Source of the DNA: Novosphingobium sediminis
GTDB taxonomy: Bacteria; Pseudomonadota; Alphaproteobacteria; Sphingomonadales; Sphingomonadaceae
Direction of reading: 5' to 3'
Length of the DNA stretch: 64,000 nucleotides
Assembly (NCBI RefSeq): GCF_007991615.1
Contig: NZ_BJYR01000009.1
Span: 62,001 to 126,000, forward strand
Both the position numbers and the translations under genes were made by a program. The notes below the pieces were generated by a model. That model saw only the letters and a program-made list of their open reading frames with translations, was not told the DNA's origin and did no database searches. Positions 37,289-45,943 of this stretch are shown piece by piece. Each line of letters opens with the position of its first letter. The first letter of the stretch is position 1.

Positions 37289-37317
37289 TTGACAGCGATG
37301 TAGGTTGCACGGATAGT
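37289..37317 (+). promoter_or_regulatory. Sigma-70-like promoter for the P450 gene
   Basis: A perfect -35 TTGACA (37289-37294) and a -10-like GATAGT (37312-37317) are 17 bp apart, predicting a start near 37324 and a leader of about 50 nt before the P450 ATG. Together with the 112-bp gap after the exporter genes this argues for independent transcription of the P450. Confidence 0.6.
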
Positions 37318-37376
37318 ATCCCCCGAATGACAGGGCGGCCCCGCGTCCATGGGCCGTCCGCATCGGAAGGATAGCC

Positions 37377-38711
37377 ATGGCCACCCAGCTCGCGCCCGAA
37401 GCCCCGTTCACCTATCGCTCCTCGCCCACGGCGATCGAGGCTTACGAGGAATGGCTCGCCGCCAATCCGCAGGCGGCGCCGGTCCACACCCAGCCTTGGG
37501 ACGTGAGCGCTTCGGCCATTTACGTGGAGGACCGCTGGGGGCCGATCTTTGCCGAGATGCGGGCCAAGGCGCCGATCAACAAGGTCACCGGCACGCCTTA
37601 TGGCAACTACTGGAACGTCACCACGCACAAGGCGATCCAGCATGTCGAATCGCTGCCCGAGCTGTTCTCTTCCTCGTGGCAGCATGGCGGCATCACCATT
37701 GGCGATCCGCCGGAAGGCACCGATCCCGCCAAGCTGGCCGAGCGCCAGATGCCGATGTTCATCGCGATGGACCGGCCCGATCACACCGGCCAGCGCCGCA
37801 CCGTGGCGCCCGCCTTCACCCCTGCCGAAATCGCGCGGATGGAAGCGGAAATCCGCCATCGCACCGGCGAAGTGCTGGATAGCCTGCCCTGGGGCGAAAA
37901 GTTCGATTGGGTGGACAAGGTCTCGATCGAACTCACCACCGGCATGCTCGCGATCCTGTTCGGCTTCCCCTGGGCTGATCGCCGCCTGCTGACGTTCTGG
38001 TCTGACTGGGCCGGCGATGTCGAGCTGACACTGGCATCGGATCTCGCCGACCAGCGCTTCGAGATTCTGAGCGAGATGGCGCGCTATTTCCAGGGCCTCT
38101 GGATGCAGCGCATGGGTGCCGCGCCGACGCCCGATCTCATCTCGATGATGATCCACTCGCCGGCGATGTCGAAGATGAGCCCGCTCGAATTCATGGGCAA
38201 TCTCGTGCTGCTGATCGTCGGCGGCAACGATACCACGCGCAACACGATGTCGGGCATCGTCCACGCGCTCGATCAGTTCCCCGATCAGCGGGCGCTGCTC
38301 GAAGGCAACCCCTCGCTGATCCCCAACGCGGTGCAGGAATGCCTGCGCTTCGTCACGCCGCTGGCGCACATGCGCCGCACGGCGACGGCGGACAACGAAC
38401 TGTTCGGCCAGCAAATCAGGGCCGGCGACAAGGTCATCATGTGGTACCTTTCCGCCAACCGCGACGAGACCGTGTTCGAGAACCCGAACAAGCTGATCGT
38501 CGATCGCCCCAATGCCCGCCGCCATCTGGCATTCGGGCACGGCATCCACCGCTGCGTGGGCGCCCGCCTTGCCGAACTGCAGCTGCGCGTGCTGCTCGAG
38601 GAAATGCACGAGCGCAAGATGCGCGTGCGCGTTGCGGGCGATGTGCAGCGCGTGCGCGCCAACTTCGTCCACGGCTTCCGCAAGCTGGAAGTGGTTCTCG
38701 AGAAGCGCTGA
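37377..38711 (+). CDS. Cytochrome P450, CYP153-like alkane/fatty acid terminal hydroxylase
   Basis: A 444-residue soluble P450. The heme-binding loop is FGHGIHRCVGARLAE with Cys393 as the thiolate ligand, the I-helix oxygen-activating segment is GGNDTTRN, and the K-helix ExxR is in ECLRFVTP. Segments such as MPMFIAMDRPDHTGQRR, TPLAHMRRTA and LIVGGNDTTRNTMSG match the CYP153A family, which hydroxylates medium-chain n-alkanes and fatty acids at the end carbon. It needs a ferredoxin and reductase; a reductase gene lies at 32.7 kb. It has its own promoter and no AraC-type regulator next to it, unlike some CYP153 operons. Confidence 0.92.
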   Translation: MATQLAPEAPFTYRSSPTAIEAYEEWLAANPQAAPVHTQPWDVSASAIYVEDRWGPIFAEMRAKAPINKVTGTPYGNYWNVTTHKAIQHVESLPELFSSSWQHGGITIGDPPEGTDPAKLAERQMPMFIAMDRPDHTGQRRTVAPAFTPAEIARMEAEIRHRTGEVLDSLPWGEKFDWVDKVSIELTTGMLAILFGFPWADRRLLTFWSDWAGDVELTLASDLADQRFEILSEMARYFQGLWMQRMGAAPTPDLISMMIHSPAMSKMSPLEFMGNLVLLIVGGNDTTRNTMSGIVHALDQFPDQRALLEGNPSLIPNAVQECLRFVTPLAHMRRTATADNELFGQQIRAGDKVIMWYLSANRDETVFENPNKLIVDRPNARRHLAFGHGIHRCVGARLAELQLRVLLEEMHERKMRVRVAGDVQRVRANFVHGFRKLEVVLEKR

Positions 38712-38757
38712 ACGGGACCTATCCCGTCGGTCAGATTCGGTTCAGGTAGAGAAGTCT

Positions 38758-38827
38758 AGGAGAGGGGTGTCCCGCCGGTGGGTTACCCCGCCCCCCTCCC
38801 CGACCCACGGCGGGACTTCTCCTCTCC
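38758..38827. repeat. Long imperfect palindrome downstream of the P450 gene
   Basis: The segment 38758-38783 (containing AGGAGAGGGG and GTCCCGCCGGTGGGT) pairs with 38803-38827 (containing ACCCACGGCGGGAC and TCCTCTC), with a single bulged G, around a C-rich loop. A second small perfect hairpin ACGGGA-CCTA-TCCCGT lies at 38713-38728, directly after the stop. Neither has a T-tract. They may stabilise or end the P450 transcript, or be a dispersed repeat. Confidence 0.6.
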
Positions 38828-38904
38828 CGCCCGAACGGTCTGCTTGATCTGCTGCTTTATGCAGCGGATGTAACGGAATGACCGTTTTCGCCGAACCGGA
38901 CGCC

Positions 38905-39393
38905 ATGAAACCTTCGCGTCGCAACTTCCTCGCTTTCCTCACCGCCACCGCCGCCATGACAGCGGCGGCTTGCGGTGCGCCCGCTGCCGCTACCCGCAAG
39001 GGCACGTTTCCGCTGCACCACACCGATGCGGAATGGCGCAAGCTCCTCACGCCCGCGCAGTACTACATCCTGCGCGAGGAAGGGACTGAGCGGCCGTTCA
39101 CCTCTGCCCTGCTCAAGGAGCACCGCAAGGGCACTTTCACGTGCGCGGCAGACGGCAATGCCGTGTTCGCTTCATCGACCAAGTTCGATAGCGGCACCGG
39201 CTGGCCCAGCTTCTGGACCCCGATCAAGGGCGGCATCGGCACGTCGGCTGACACCTCGTTCGGCATGACGCGCACCGAAGTGCATTGCTCGCGCTGCGGC
39301 GGGCACCTCGGCCATGTGTTCGATGATGGCCCGCCTCCCACTGGCAAGCGTTATTGCATCAACGGTGATGCGCTGAAGTTTATCCCCGCCTGA
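38905..39393 (+). CDS. msrB: Peptide-methionine (R)-S-oxide reductase MsrB, exported
   Basis: A 162-residue enzyme that repairs methionine R-sulfoxide. The N-terminus has a twin-arginine motif (SRRNFL) followed by a hydrophobic stretch and a lipobox-like TAAAC, suggesting Tat export and lipid anchoring. The catalytic domain has FDSGTGWPSFW, CSRCGGHLGHVF and RYCINGDALKF, the last holding the reactive Cys. The first zinc-ligand pair, usually CxxC, reads CAAD. The ATG at 38905 gives the normal Tat start; an in-frame ATG at 38878 would add nine residues. Confidence 0.92.
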   Translation: MKPSRRNFLAFLTATAAMTAAACGAPAAATRKGTFPLHHTDAEWRKLLTPAQYYILREEGTERPFTSALLKEHRKGTFTCAADGNAVFASSTKFDSGTGWPSFWTPIKGGIGTSADTSFGMTRTEVHCSRCGGHLGHVFDDGPPPTGKRYCINGDALKFIPA

Positions 39394-39447
39394 CGAGCGC
39401 CCGCGCGGGCTGTTCAGGCCGTGCGGGCTGTGGCAAGCGCGGCTGCG

Positions 39448-40425
39448 ATGCGCGCGTTCAAACTGGCTCTGCTGATACTCGCGCTCGTACCGGTAACGTG
39501 GGTGCGCGAGCCTTTGCCGCCGCCACCCAGCGTCTCCATCGTCCACCGCGTGGATCTGATGCCGGGCCTGCGCAAAAGCCTGCCCCAGACAGGCGAACTC
39601 ACGCTGGACGGGGCCTGGCAGTTTGTCAGCAATACCCGCCGGCTGGCCACGCTTTCCGGGCTGGCACAAACGGACGGCGGTTTTGTCGCGGTCGGAGACC
39701 GCGGCGGAATTCTCAGGTTTTCACGGCCTGATCGGCCAGGGCCATGGCGCGCGCGGCTGGACCGATTGGCTCCGTTCGAATCGCGCGAGCAGGGTTTTCC
39801 GATCGACGCCGAATCGGTCTTCGTCGAACCTGCTACGGGCAAGCTTGTCGTCGGCTACGAAGATGCACCGATGCTGGAGCGGTTCAGCCCCGATCTTTCG
39901 CGAGGCGACAAGATCATGCTGCCCGTGCTGGCCGAATGGCCGGAGAATCAGGGGCCCGAAGCGATGACGCGGCTGGCCGACGGGCGCACAGTGATCGTTG
40001 GCGAGACCTATTCCCGCTGGTTCGACCTGACGCGCCATCCCTGCTTGATCTTCCCCGGTGTGCCACGCTCGTTCGAAGCGCCCGCGCGGGCGGAGTTCAT
40101 CCTGCCGTCCGGCTATAGGCCTTCCGAGATGGCGCAGATGCCCGATGGCCGGATGCTCATGCTGGGGCGCTATTTCAGCGTCGGGGGCTTCCGCTCGATC
40201 ATCCTGATGTTCGCCCCGCAGGATGTCCGCCCGGGCGCGGTCATCACCCCGCGCGTGATCGCCCGGATCGACGATCCGCGCATCCGCGACAATTTCGAGG
40301 GCATGACCGTGACGCGCGAAGCCGATGGCAGCCAGATGATCTGGCTGATCTCGGATGGCAACGAGATGGTCTGGGCGCAGCGAACACTGCTGCTCAAGCT
40401 GCGCGTCGGGCCGGAAGTCCGTTAG
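39448..40425 (+). CDS. Exported esterase-like activity of phytase family protein
   Basis: A 325-residue protein with an N-terminal membrane or signal helix (FKLALLILALVPVTWV) followed by a beta-propeller-like domain. It carries LSGLAQTDGGFVAVGDRG, DAESVFVEP, GPEAMTRLADGR, PSEMAQMPDGR and NFEGMTVTREADG, the repeated Glu/Gly motifs of the esterase-like phytase family (PF13449). The function of these periplasmic proteins is not settled. A GTG at 39421 is an alternative start, nine codons upstream. Confidence 0.85.
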   Translation: MRAFKLALLILALVPVTWVREPLPPPPSVSIVHRVDLMPGLRKSLPQTGELTLDGAWQFVSNTRRLATLSGLAQTDGGFVAVGDRGGILRFSRPDRPGPWRARLDRLAPFESREQGFPIDAESVFVEPATGKLVVGYEDAPMLERFSPDLSRGDKIMLPVLAEWPENQGPEAMTRLADGRTVIVGETYSRWFDLTRHPCLIFPGVPRSFEAPARAEFILPSGYRPSEMAQMPDGRMLMLGRYFSVGGFRSIILMFAPQDVRPGAVITPRVIARIDDPRIRDNFEGMTVTREADGSQMIWLISDGNEMVWAQRTLLLKLRVGPEVR

Positions 40426-40449
40426 ACTCCGGCCCGCGTGGTTCCGTAA

Positions 40450-40479
40450 GGAAAGCTGCAGGCGGGATGGTCCCGCCTG
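40450..40479 (-). terminator. Probable terminator of rpmB
   Basis: Reading the minus strand after the rpmB stop, a 9-bp perfect stem CAGGCGGGA / TCCCGCCTG with loop CCA (40459-40479) is followed by CAGCTTTCC. The T-run is short, so strength is uncertain. Confidence 0.55.
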
Positions 40480-40488
40480 TCAGGCAAT

Positions 40489-40773
40489 TCAGGCAGCGAC
40501 GGCCTTGGCCAGCTCGCGCTTCACCTTGAGCGCGCGCGGGCTGAGCTTGGTGTCCGAAGCCTTCAGCAGCCAGTTGTCGAGACCGCCGTTGTGCTCCACC
40601 GAGCGCAGCCCGTGGGTCGAGACGCGGAACTTGAAGCTACGGTCGAGCTTTTCCGACATGAGCGTGACGTTCTGCAGGTTGGGCAGGAACAGACGCTTGG
40701 TCTTGTTGTTGGCGTGGCTCACGTTGTGGCCGACCTGGCGGCCCTTACCGGTCAGTTCGCAGATACGCGACAT
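40489..40773 (-). CDS. rpmB: 50S ribosomal protein L28
   Basis: A 94-residue ribosomal protein. The start [27 protein letters not shown] is the typical L28 N-terminus and fixes the ATG at 40773, although the frame is open 35 codons further. It lacks the CxxC zinc pairs of some L28 proteins. It stands alone, divergent from tadA, and has a hairpin terminator. Confidence 0.97.
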   Translation of the reverse strand: MSRICELTGKGRQVGHNVSHANNKTKRLFLPNLQNVTLMSEKLDRSFKFRVSTHGLRSVEHNGGLDNWLLKASDTKLSPRALKVKRELAKAVAA

Positions 40774-40898
40774 GGCTGAAAACTCGCTTGGATTTGAACG
40801 ATCTTGGATCGGGAAGGGCGCGCTCTTGCCGATCCGTGGCGCAAAGTCAAGGATTCGCACGTTGCATCCGCGCCCCAAGCCGCGCTAGCCCGTTAGGG

Positions 40899-41354
40899 AT
40901 GACCCGCTGGCCCCTTCCCGAACCCATGCGCATGGCGCTTGAGGCCGCTGCAAGCGCCGCAGATGCGGGCGAAGTGCCCATCGGGGCGGTCATCGTCAAG
41001 GACGGCGTGGTCATCGCCGCCGCGCACAATTCGCCGCGCGAAGATCACGACCCTACTGCCCATGCCGAAGTCATGGCGATTCGCGCCGCGGCGGCTAAGC
41101 TGGGGCAGGAACGGCTGACCGGATGCGACCTCTGGGTCACGCTCGAACCTTGCGCGATGTGCGCGGGCGCCATCGTTCATGCGCGCTTGGCGCGGGTCTA
41201 CTACGCTGCCAGCGATCCCAAGGGCGGGGCGGTGGAACACGGCGCCAAGGTGTTCGATGCACCGGGCTGCCTGCACCGGCCCGAAGTCTACTCCGGCATC
41301 GGTGAGAGCGAGGCGGCGGACATGCTGCGCGATTTCTTCAAGGCGCGGCGCTGA
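40899..41354 (+). CDS. tadA: tRNA-specific adenosine deaminase TadA
   Basis: A 151-residue zinc deaminase that converts adenosine 34 to inosine in tRNA-Arg(ACG). The zinc and catalytic site is complete: His55 and Glu57 in HAEVMAI, and Cys85 and Cys88 in PCAMC. The start at MTRWPLPEPM gives the usual length; the frame stays open further upstream but crosses the rpmB promoter region. It ends 3 bp before the convergent VOC gene. The tRNA-Arg(CCG) gene in this window is not its substrate. Confidence 0.94.
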   Translation: MTRWPLPEPMRMALEAAASAADAGEVPIGAVIVKDGVVIAAAHNSPREDHDPTAHAEVMAIRAAAAKLGQERLTGCDLWVTLEPCAMCAGAIVHARLARVYYAASDPKGGAVEHGAKVFDAPGCLHRPEVYSGIGESEAADMLRDFFKARR

Positions 41355-41357
41355 GGC

Positions 41358-41744
41358 TCAGTCCACTGGCGGCGTGCCCGGCGGATACCATGAGACTTCG
41401 ACGCGCAGCCCATCGGGATCGGGCAGGAACAGCGCCGTTGTCCCGCCCGGAAAGCGCTGGAGCCGCGCGACATGGCCTGCCGCTTCCATCTCCGCCGCAA
41501 GCGCCTCGACCATCGCAACCGATGGCGCGGTGAAGCCGAAGTGGTTGAGCCCGGCACCATAGCGCTCATATGCACGCGTTTCGGGCTTGGCCGTGCCGAA
41601 CTGGATGTGGAGACCCTCTTCGTTCGCCCAGATCTGCGGCTTCTTCTGCGTGAAGCCGAGGCGGGGCAGCAGCAGGCCATAGAAGGCCGCGCTGGCTTCT
41701 GGATCGCGTGAGAGGATCGTGAGGTGATCGAGCTTGAGCGACAT
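41358..41744 (-). CDS. VOC-family (glyoxalase/bleomycin-resistance fold) protein
   Basis: A 128-residue protein with two beta-alpha-beta-beta-beta modules: LDHLTILSRDPEASAAFYG with a possible metal-binding His near residue 7, LNHFGFTAP with a second His, and DPDGLRVEVSWYP with the Glu ligand. It may be a lyase, isomerase or dioxygenase; the substrate cannot be told. It is a single gene, convergent with tadA. Confidence 0.85.
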   Translation of the reverse strand: MSLKLDHLTILSRDPEASAAFYGLLLPRLGFTQKKPQIWANEEGLHIQFGTAKPETRAYERYGAGLNHFGFTAPSVAMVEALAAEMEAAGHVARLQRFPGGTTALFLPDPDGLRVEVSWYPPGTPPVD

Positions 41745-41793
41745 GGCGGCTTCCCCTGATGTGCCTCGCTATTCGGACCCGCCGACTAGCCGG

Positions 41794-42486
41794 CTACCGG
41801 CCCCGCCAGATCTTGAGCGGTGCGGTGTCAGCGGCGCCTTGGTCTGCGCAGGAAGCGGGCCTGAGGTCCTTGCCATAGCAAATGTGGACTTCATCCAGCC
41901 AGCCGCGTCCATTTGCCCTGATCCGGATCGCCGCCGCGGGAATCGAGGGCGTGGCAGCGCTGAAGGCGGCGCGCAGGTCTCCCGCAGTGAGGCCCGGTTG
42001 GCGGGACAGGCGAATCATGTCGGGCAGACGCACCGCGCGCAGCAGGTCTGCTCCGGATCGGAAATAGCCCTCCGGCGAACTTGCCATGCAGGCGCCATGC
42101 TTGGCCCATTCGTGCGCGATCAGATCGGGCGAGGGCGTCATGCAGAGATTGCGGCGCACCGTCTCGGCAGACAGCGGCGTTGCCGGACACCATTGCGGCC
42201 AGTTGCCCGGCGTCGATTCGGGCCAGAGGCCGTGAAGGATGAAGCCGAAGCGGCCGAGCTTGCCTCCGCACTGGAATGCGGCGCGGGGATCTCGCGCGCG
42301 GGTGCGGCAGTATTCGGGCGACCAGCTGAGGGCGAGTGTGTAGCCGGCAATCGGCAGAACCCGGCGCGGACCATCCGGTGCAGGCAGGGCGGGCGCAGCG
42401 ACCGCCGGCGGCAGGCGGCACTGCGGCACTTCTGCATGGGCGAGGGCGGGCAGCGCCAGAGCCGCCGCAAGGAGCGGGTGCCGCAT
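41794..42486 (-). CDS. Ribonuclease T2 family protein, secreted
   Basis: A 230-residue secreted ribonuclease. A signal peptide (MRHPLLAAALALPALAHA) is followed by both catalytic motifs: CAS I as FILHGLWPE with His85, and CAS II as HEWAKHGAC with His125, Lys129 and His130. Several Cys residues suit disulfides in the periplasm. The ATG overlaps the stop of the upstream membrane-protein gene (ATGA), so the two are coupled. RNase T2 scavenges nucleotides or degrades periplasmic RNA. Confidence 0.92.
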   Translation of the reverse strand: MRHPLLAAALALPALAHAEVPQCRLPPAVAAPALPAPDGPRRVLPIAGYTLALSWSPEYCRTRARDPRAAFQCGGKLGRFGFILHGLWPESTPGNWPQWCPATPLSAETVRRNLCMTPSPDLIAHEWAKHGACMASSPEGYFRSGADLLRAVRLPDMIRLSRQPGLTAGDLRAAFSAATPSIPAAAIRIRANGRGWLDEVHICYGKDLRPASCADQGAADTAPLKIWRGR

Positions 42487-42941
42487 CAGTTGAAGGTGGT
42501 GATATCGATCACGCCCACCTGCCCCCGGCTCCGCAGCCACTGGGCCGCATCGCGCCGGAACAGAAATGCCAGCGCGATCAGGTTGAGCGCCGTGACCACC
42601 GCGAAGCACAGCGCATATGCGACGTCGGTCGACAAGAGCGCAGCCAGCATCGGCACCGTGCCGATCAGCCCGAGAAGGGTAATCACCACGAAGAACCATT
42701 TGGCGATATTGCTGGCGCGCCGGGCGATCAGGAACCAGATCACGAAGGCGAGGGCATAGCTGATCGCGACCAGGACCAGGACGAGTTCCGAATTCGTTTC
42801 CTTGAGCGCGTCAGGCCCGATGAGCCCGGCAAAATTCAGGAGTTGCAGCAGGATGGTGAGCGCCGTGCTCGTCAGATAGAACTGTTCGAACCGGATGATC
42901 GATTGCGGTCTCAATGCGATTGCCCCTTTGCACGCTGCCAT
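42486..42941 (-). CDS. Small integral membrane protein, four helices, 151 aa
   Basis: Four hydrophobic segments are visible: about 24-40 (YLTSTALTILLQLLNF), 52-72, 82-102 and 108-128, followed by a basic C-terminus. I do not recognise a named family; it is of the general DUF type of small four-helix membrane proteins. It shares ATGA with the RNase T2 gene and so belongs to its operon. A TTG start with an AAGGGG site a few codons in is possible. Confidence 0.72.
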   Translation of the reverse strand: MAACKGAIALRPQSIIRFEQFYLTSTALTILLQLLNFAGLIGPDALKETNSELVLVLVAISYALAFVIWFLIARRASNIAKWFFVVITLLGLIGTVPMLAALLSTDVAYALCFAVVTALNLIALAFLFRRDAAQWLRSRGQVGVIDITTFN

Positions 42942-42984
42942 CGCAGACTAGCATGCAGGCGCGCGGCGGCAATCTCGAGACAGT

Positions 42985-43848
42985 TCAAAGTGGCGTGAAA
43001 TCAAGCCCGATGTCGGCGGCAGGCGCGCTCTGCGTCAGGCGGCCGACAGAAACGTAGTCCACCCCCGAGGCGGCAATCGCGCCGATGGTTTCGAGCCGCA
43101 CGCCGCCCGAAGCTTCGCACGGCGCGCGGCCATCAACGAGCGCCACTGCCTCGCGCAGCATGTCAGGCCCCATGTTGTCGAGCAGGAGACGAGTGGCGCC
43201 GGCCTCCAGCGCGGGTTCGATCTGGTCGATGCGGTCGACTTCGCAGATCACTTCGCGCACCCCGGCGGCCAGTGCACGGCGTACCGCTTCCGCCACGCCG
43301 CCCGCGACGAGCACGTGGTTGTCCTTGATCATCGCCGCATCCCACAGGCCCATGCGGTGATTTACCCCGCCGCCGGTGCGCACGGCATACTTTTCGAGAT
43401 GGCGCAGGCCGGGGATGGTCTTGCGCGTATCGAGCAGCCTCGCCGTGGTCGCGCCCATGGCATCGACATAGCGGCGCGTCAGCGTGGCGACGCCCGCAAG
43501 GTGTTGCACCGTGTTGAGAGCACTGCGTTCGGCGGTCAGCATGGCGCGGGCGCTGCCGGTGAGCCGCATCAGCGCCGAACCGGGCTCCACCCGCGCGCCC
43601 TCCGCCACCAGCACCTCGATCTCCATCGCGGGATCGAGTGCGCGGAAAAATGCGGCGGCAATCGGCAGACCGCAAACAGTGATCGCATCGCGGCTGTCCA
43701 TCACCCCGGCAAAGCGCGCGTCCGAGGGGATCACGCTCTCGCTCGTCACATCATGCCCGCCGCCGGGGAGGCCCTGCCCGAGGTCTTCGGCCAGCGTGGC
43801 GGCGACGAAGGCTTCGAGATCGAAGCCGGGGATGGAGAATGCAGTCAT
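42985..43848 (-). CDS. nadC: Nicotinate-nucleotide pyrophosphorylase (carboxylating)
   Basis: A 287-residue enzyme that makes nicotinate mononucleotide from quinolinate and PRPP in NAD synthesis. The family signature RLLDTRKTIPGLRHLEKYA and the phosphate-binding GGGVNHRMGLWDAAMIKDNH are present, and the C-terminal barrel has ASGGVRLETI. The length fits. Neither nadA nor nadB is next to it; its minus-strand neighbours are a two-component system upstream and a small membrane gene downstream. Confidence 0.95.
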   Translation of the reverse strand: MTAFSIPGFDLEAFVAATLAEDLGQGLPGGGHDVTSESVIPSDARFAGVMDSRDAITVCGLPIAAAFFRALDPAMEIEVLVAEGARVEPGSALMRLTGSARAMLTAERSALNTVQHLAGVATLTRRYVDAMGATTARLLDTRKTIPGLRHLEKYAVRTGGGVNHRMGLWDAAMIKDNHVLVAGGVAEAVRRALAAGVREVICEVDRIDQIEPALEAGATRLLLDNMGPDMLREAVALVDGRAPCEASGGVRLETIGAIAASGVDYVSVGRLTQSAPAADIGLDFTPL

Positions 43849-43887
43849 GGCAGCGGGACTAGCTATGGCCGGTCCCGCTGTCGAGCA

Positions 43888-44685
43888 TCAGTGGACAAAG
43901 CGCGCCACCACATCGCGGTACGAGCGCGAGACTTTCACTTCCGAGCCCGAATCGAGCACGAGGAAGCATTCGCCATTGGTGTGCGGCCGCACCTGCCGCA
44001 CGCGGTCGAGGTTGACGATCTTCGAGCGGTGCACGCGCTGGAACACGCGCGGATCGAGCCGGCGCTCGAGATCCTTCATCGTCTCACGCAGGATCAGCGA
44101 ATTGTCGCCGGTGTAGATGCACATGTAGTCGCCCGCCGCCTCGATCCGTTCGATCGTGTCGACATCGACGCGGAAGATCTGGCCGCGATCCTTGATGTTG
44201 ATGAGCTTCTCGAAGCGGCCGACCGCAGGCTCGTTGTCCTCGGGAATGCCATCCATCGCGTCGGGGGCGACTTCGGCGAGCACGGTCTTCAGCTTTTCGG
44301 CCTCTTCCAGCCCGCGCTTCTCGGCAAGCCGTGTGCGCGCGCGGTCGAGCGCGTCGGCAAGGCGGGCGGGCTCGACTGGCTTGAGCAGATAGTCGACCGC
44401 ATTGGCTTCGAACGCGCGGATTGCGTGCTCGGAATAGGCGGTGACGAAAACGAATAACGGCGGGTCGATCTCGATCACGCCGCTCACCACGCTGAAGCCG
44501 TCGAAGCCGGGCATCTGGATGTCGCAGAAAACGAGATCGGGCTTTTCGGTCTTGATCTTGCGGATCGCCTCGCGCCCGTTGGAGCAGGTGTCGATCACCT
44601 CGACATCGGGGAAGGCTTCAAGCCGCAGCTGAAGGCCCTGAATGGCGAGCTTTTCGTCATCGACGAGGATCGTGCGAATGGTCAT
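43888..44685 (-). CDS. LytTR-family response regulator
   Basis: A 265-residue response regulator. The receiver domain has the acidic pocket Asp9-Asp10, the phospho-acceptor Asp55 in FCDIQMPG, Thr82 and Lys102 in LLKPV. The C-terminal LytTR DNA-binding domain (about 150-265) includes YMCIYTGDNSLILR and the HRSKIVNLDRV motif. It is the AlgR/LytR type and pairs with the sensor kinase immediately upstream, 3 bp away. The target genes are unknown. Confidence 0.93.
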   Translation of the reverse strand: MTIRTILVDDEKLAIQGLQLRLEAFPDVEVIDTCSNGREAIRKIKTEKPDLVFCDIQMPGFDGFSVVSGVIEIDPPLFVFVTAYSEHAIRAFEANAVDYLLKPVEPARLADALDRARTRLAEKRGLEEAEKLKTVLAEVAPDAMDGIPEDNEPAVGRFEKLINIKDRGQIFRVDVDTIERIEAAGDYMCIYTGDNSLILRETMKDLERRLDPRVFQRVHRSKIVNLDRVRQVRPHTNGECFLVLDSGSEVKVSRSYRDVVARFVH

Positions 44686-44688
44686 GCG

Positions 44689-45849
44689 CTACCTTTGCTG
44701 AGAGACGAACTGCTGGGCAGACACTCGACTGGAGGGCGCTTCCTCGCGCGCTTCGAAGGGTAGCTCGATCACCACCATGAAGCCTCCACCCGGCCGCTCG
44801 CCGATTTCGAACCGCTGGTTCTCGCCATAAGCCTGGGCCAGCCGGTCTCGAATGTTGGCGAGGCCGACCCCGGTGGAATCCTTGCGGGAACTGGTCACGC
44901 CGAACAATGTCGAAGGGTCGGTGCCCGGTTGCAACCCCGGCCCGGTGTCGGACACGGTGACCCGCAGCACCGGGCCGACGAGTTGCGCCGCAATGATGAT
45001 CGTGGCCCCTTCCTCAAGCGGGCTGACGGCATACTTGATCGCGTTTTCGACGAGGGGCTGGAGCAGCAACGAGGGCATCAGCGCGGGGGAGGCCGCGTCG
45101 TCGATGCGAAACTCGGTCGCCAGCCGCTCCTCGAAGCGCATCCGCTCGATGTCGAGATAGAGCTTCAGCGTCTCGACTTCCTGCGCCACGGTGACGCGCC
45201 CGGTCGGCTCGTTGATCAGCGTGTAGCGCAGAAACGAGGACAGGCGGCTGAGCATCGCATTGGCGGGCTCGGTCTGCTTGAGCAGCACCAGCGTGGAAAT
45301 CGAGTTCAGCGTGTTGAACAGGAAGTGCGGGTTGAGCTGGTAGCGCAGCATGGCGAGCTGCGCAGAAGTCGCCTGCGCTTCGAGGCGCATGAGCTGGTCG
45401 TTCTGTTCCTCTACCTGCACGTAGAAATTGATCGCGTAGTAGAGCGCCGACCACGCACCGAGCAGCGTGAGATCAAGGTAGAACACACCGAGGAACAGCT
45501 GCGCGAAGCCCGAGTTGCCCTCTGTGCGGTAGAGGCTGATGACCCAGCTATCGATGAAGGCATAGAAGCCGACCGCGACGGCCAGCACCACGGCGGTCAC
45601 CCCCCAGGTAATCAGCGGCGCACGGTTGATCAGCGCGCGGTAGATCACCGAAAGGATGAGACTGATCGAGAAGCCGGTGATCGAGGCGATCAGCACGATG
45701 ATCAGGAACGACCAAGGCTGCGCATTGGCGAGGCTGGACAGCGCACGCAGCAGCATCGCACCGCCCCAGCCGAGCATCTGCAGGCGCCAGAAGGCGCGGT
45801 TCTTGTTGCCGAAGAACGGCGTGGGGCGCAGCGGCAGCTTCATTGCCAT
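44689..45849 (-). CDS. LytS/AlgZ-type sensor histidine kinase
   Basis: A 386-residue membrane kinase with four predicted N-terminal helices (about 25-150) and the His_kinase domain with LNPHFLFNTLNSIS, where the His is the phosphorylation site, then an HATPase domain with LLLQPLVENAIKYAV, DTGPGLQ and GVGLANIRDRL. There is no periplasmic sensor domain, so it may sense the membrane itself. The start chosen is the ATG at MAMKLPLRP; a GTG 12 codons upstream is possible. It is co-transcribed with the response regulator. Confidence 0.92.
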   Translation of the reverse strand: MAMKLPLRPTPFFGNKNRAFWRLQMLGWGGAMLLRALSSLANAQPWSFLIIVLIASITGFSISLILSVIYRALINRAPLITWGVTAVVLAVAVGFYAFIDSWVISLYRTEGNSGFAQLFLGVFYLDLTLLGAWSALYYAINFYVQVEEQNDQLMRLEAQATSAQLAMLRYQLNPHFLFNTLNSISTLVLLKQTEPANAMLSRLSSFLRYTLINEPTGRVTVAQEVETLKLYLDIERMRFEERLATEFRIDDAASPALMPSLLLQPLVENAIKYAVSPLEEGATIIIAAQLVGPVLRVTVSDTGPGLQPGTDPSTLFGVTSSRKDSTGVGLANIRDRLAQAYGENQRFEIGERPGGGFMVVIELPFEAREEAPSSRVSAQQFVSQQR

Positions 45850-45943
45850 GAAGGGTGTGTAACCCACAGTTTGGCCCAGCGCCACAGGTGGGCTTTGCGT
45901 GGCTGGGTAAAGCGGTTACTCTCCGGGCAAAAGGGAGAGAACC

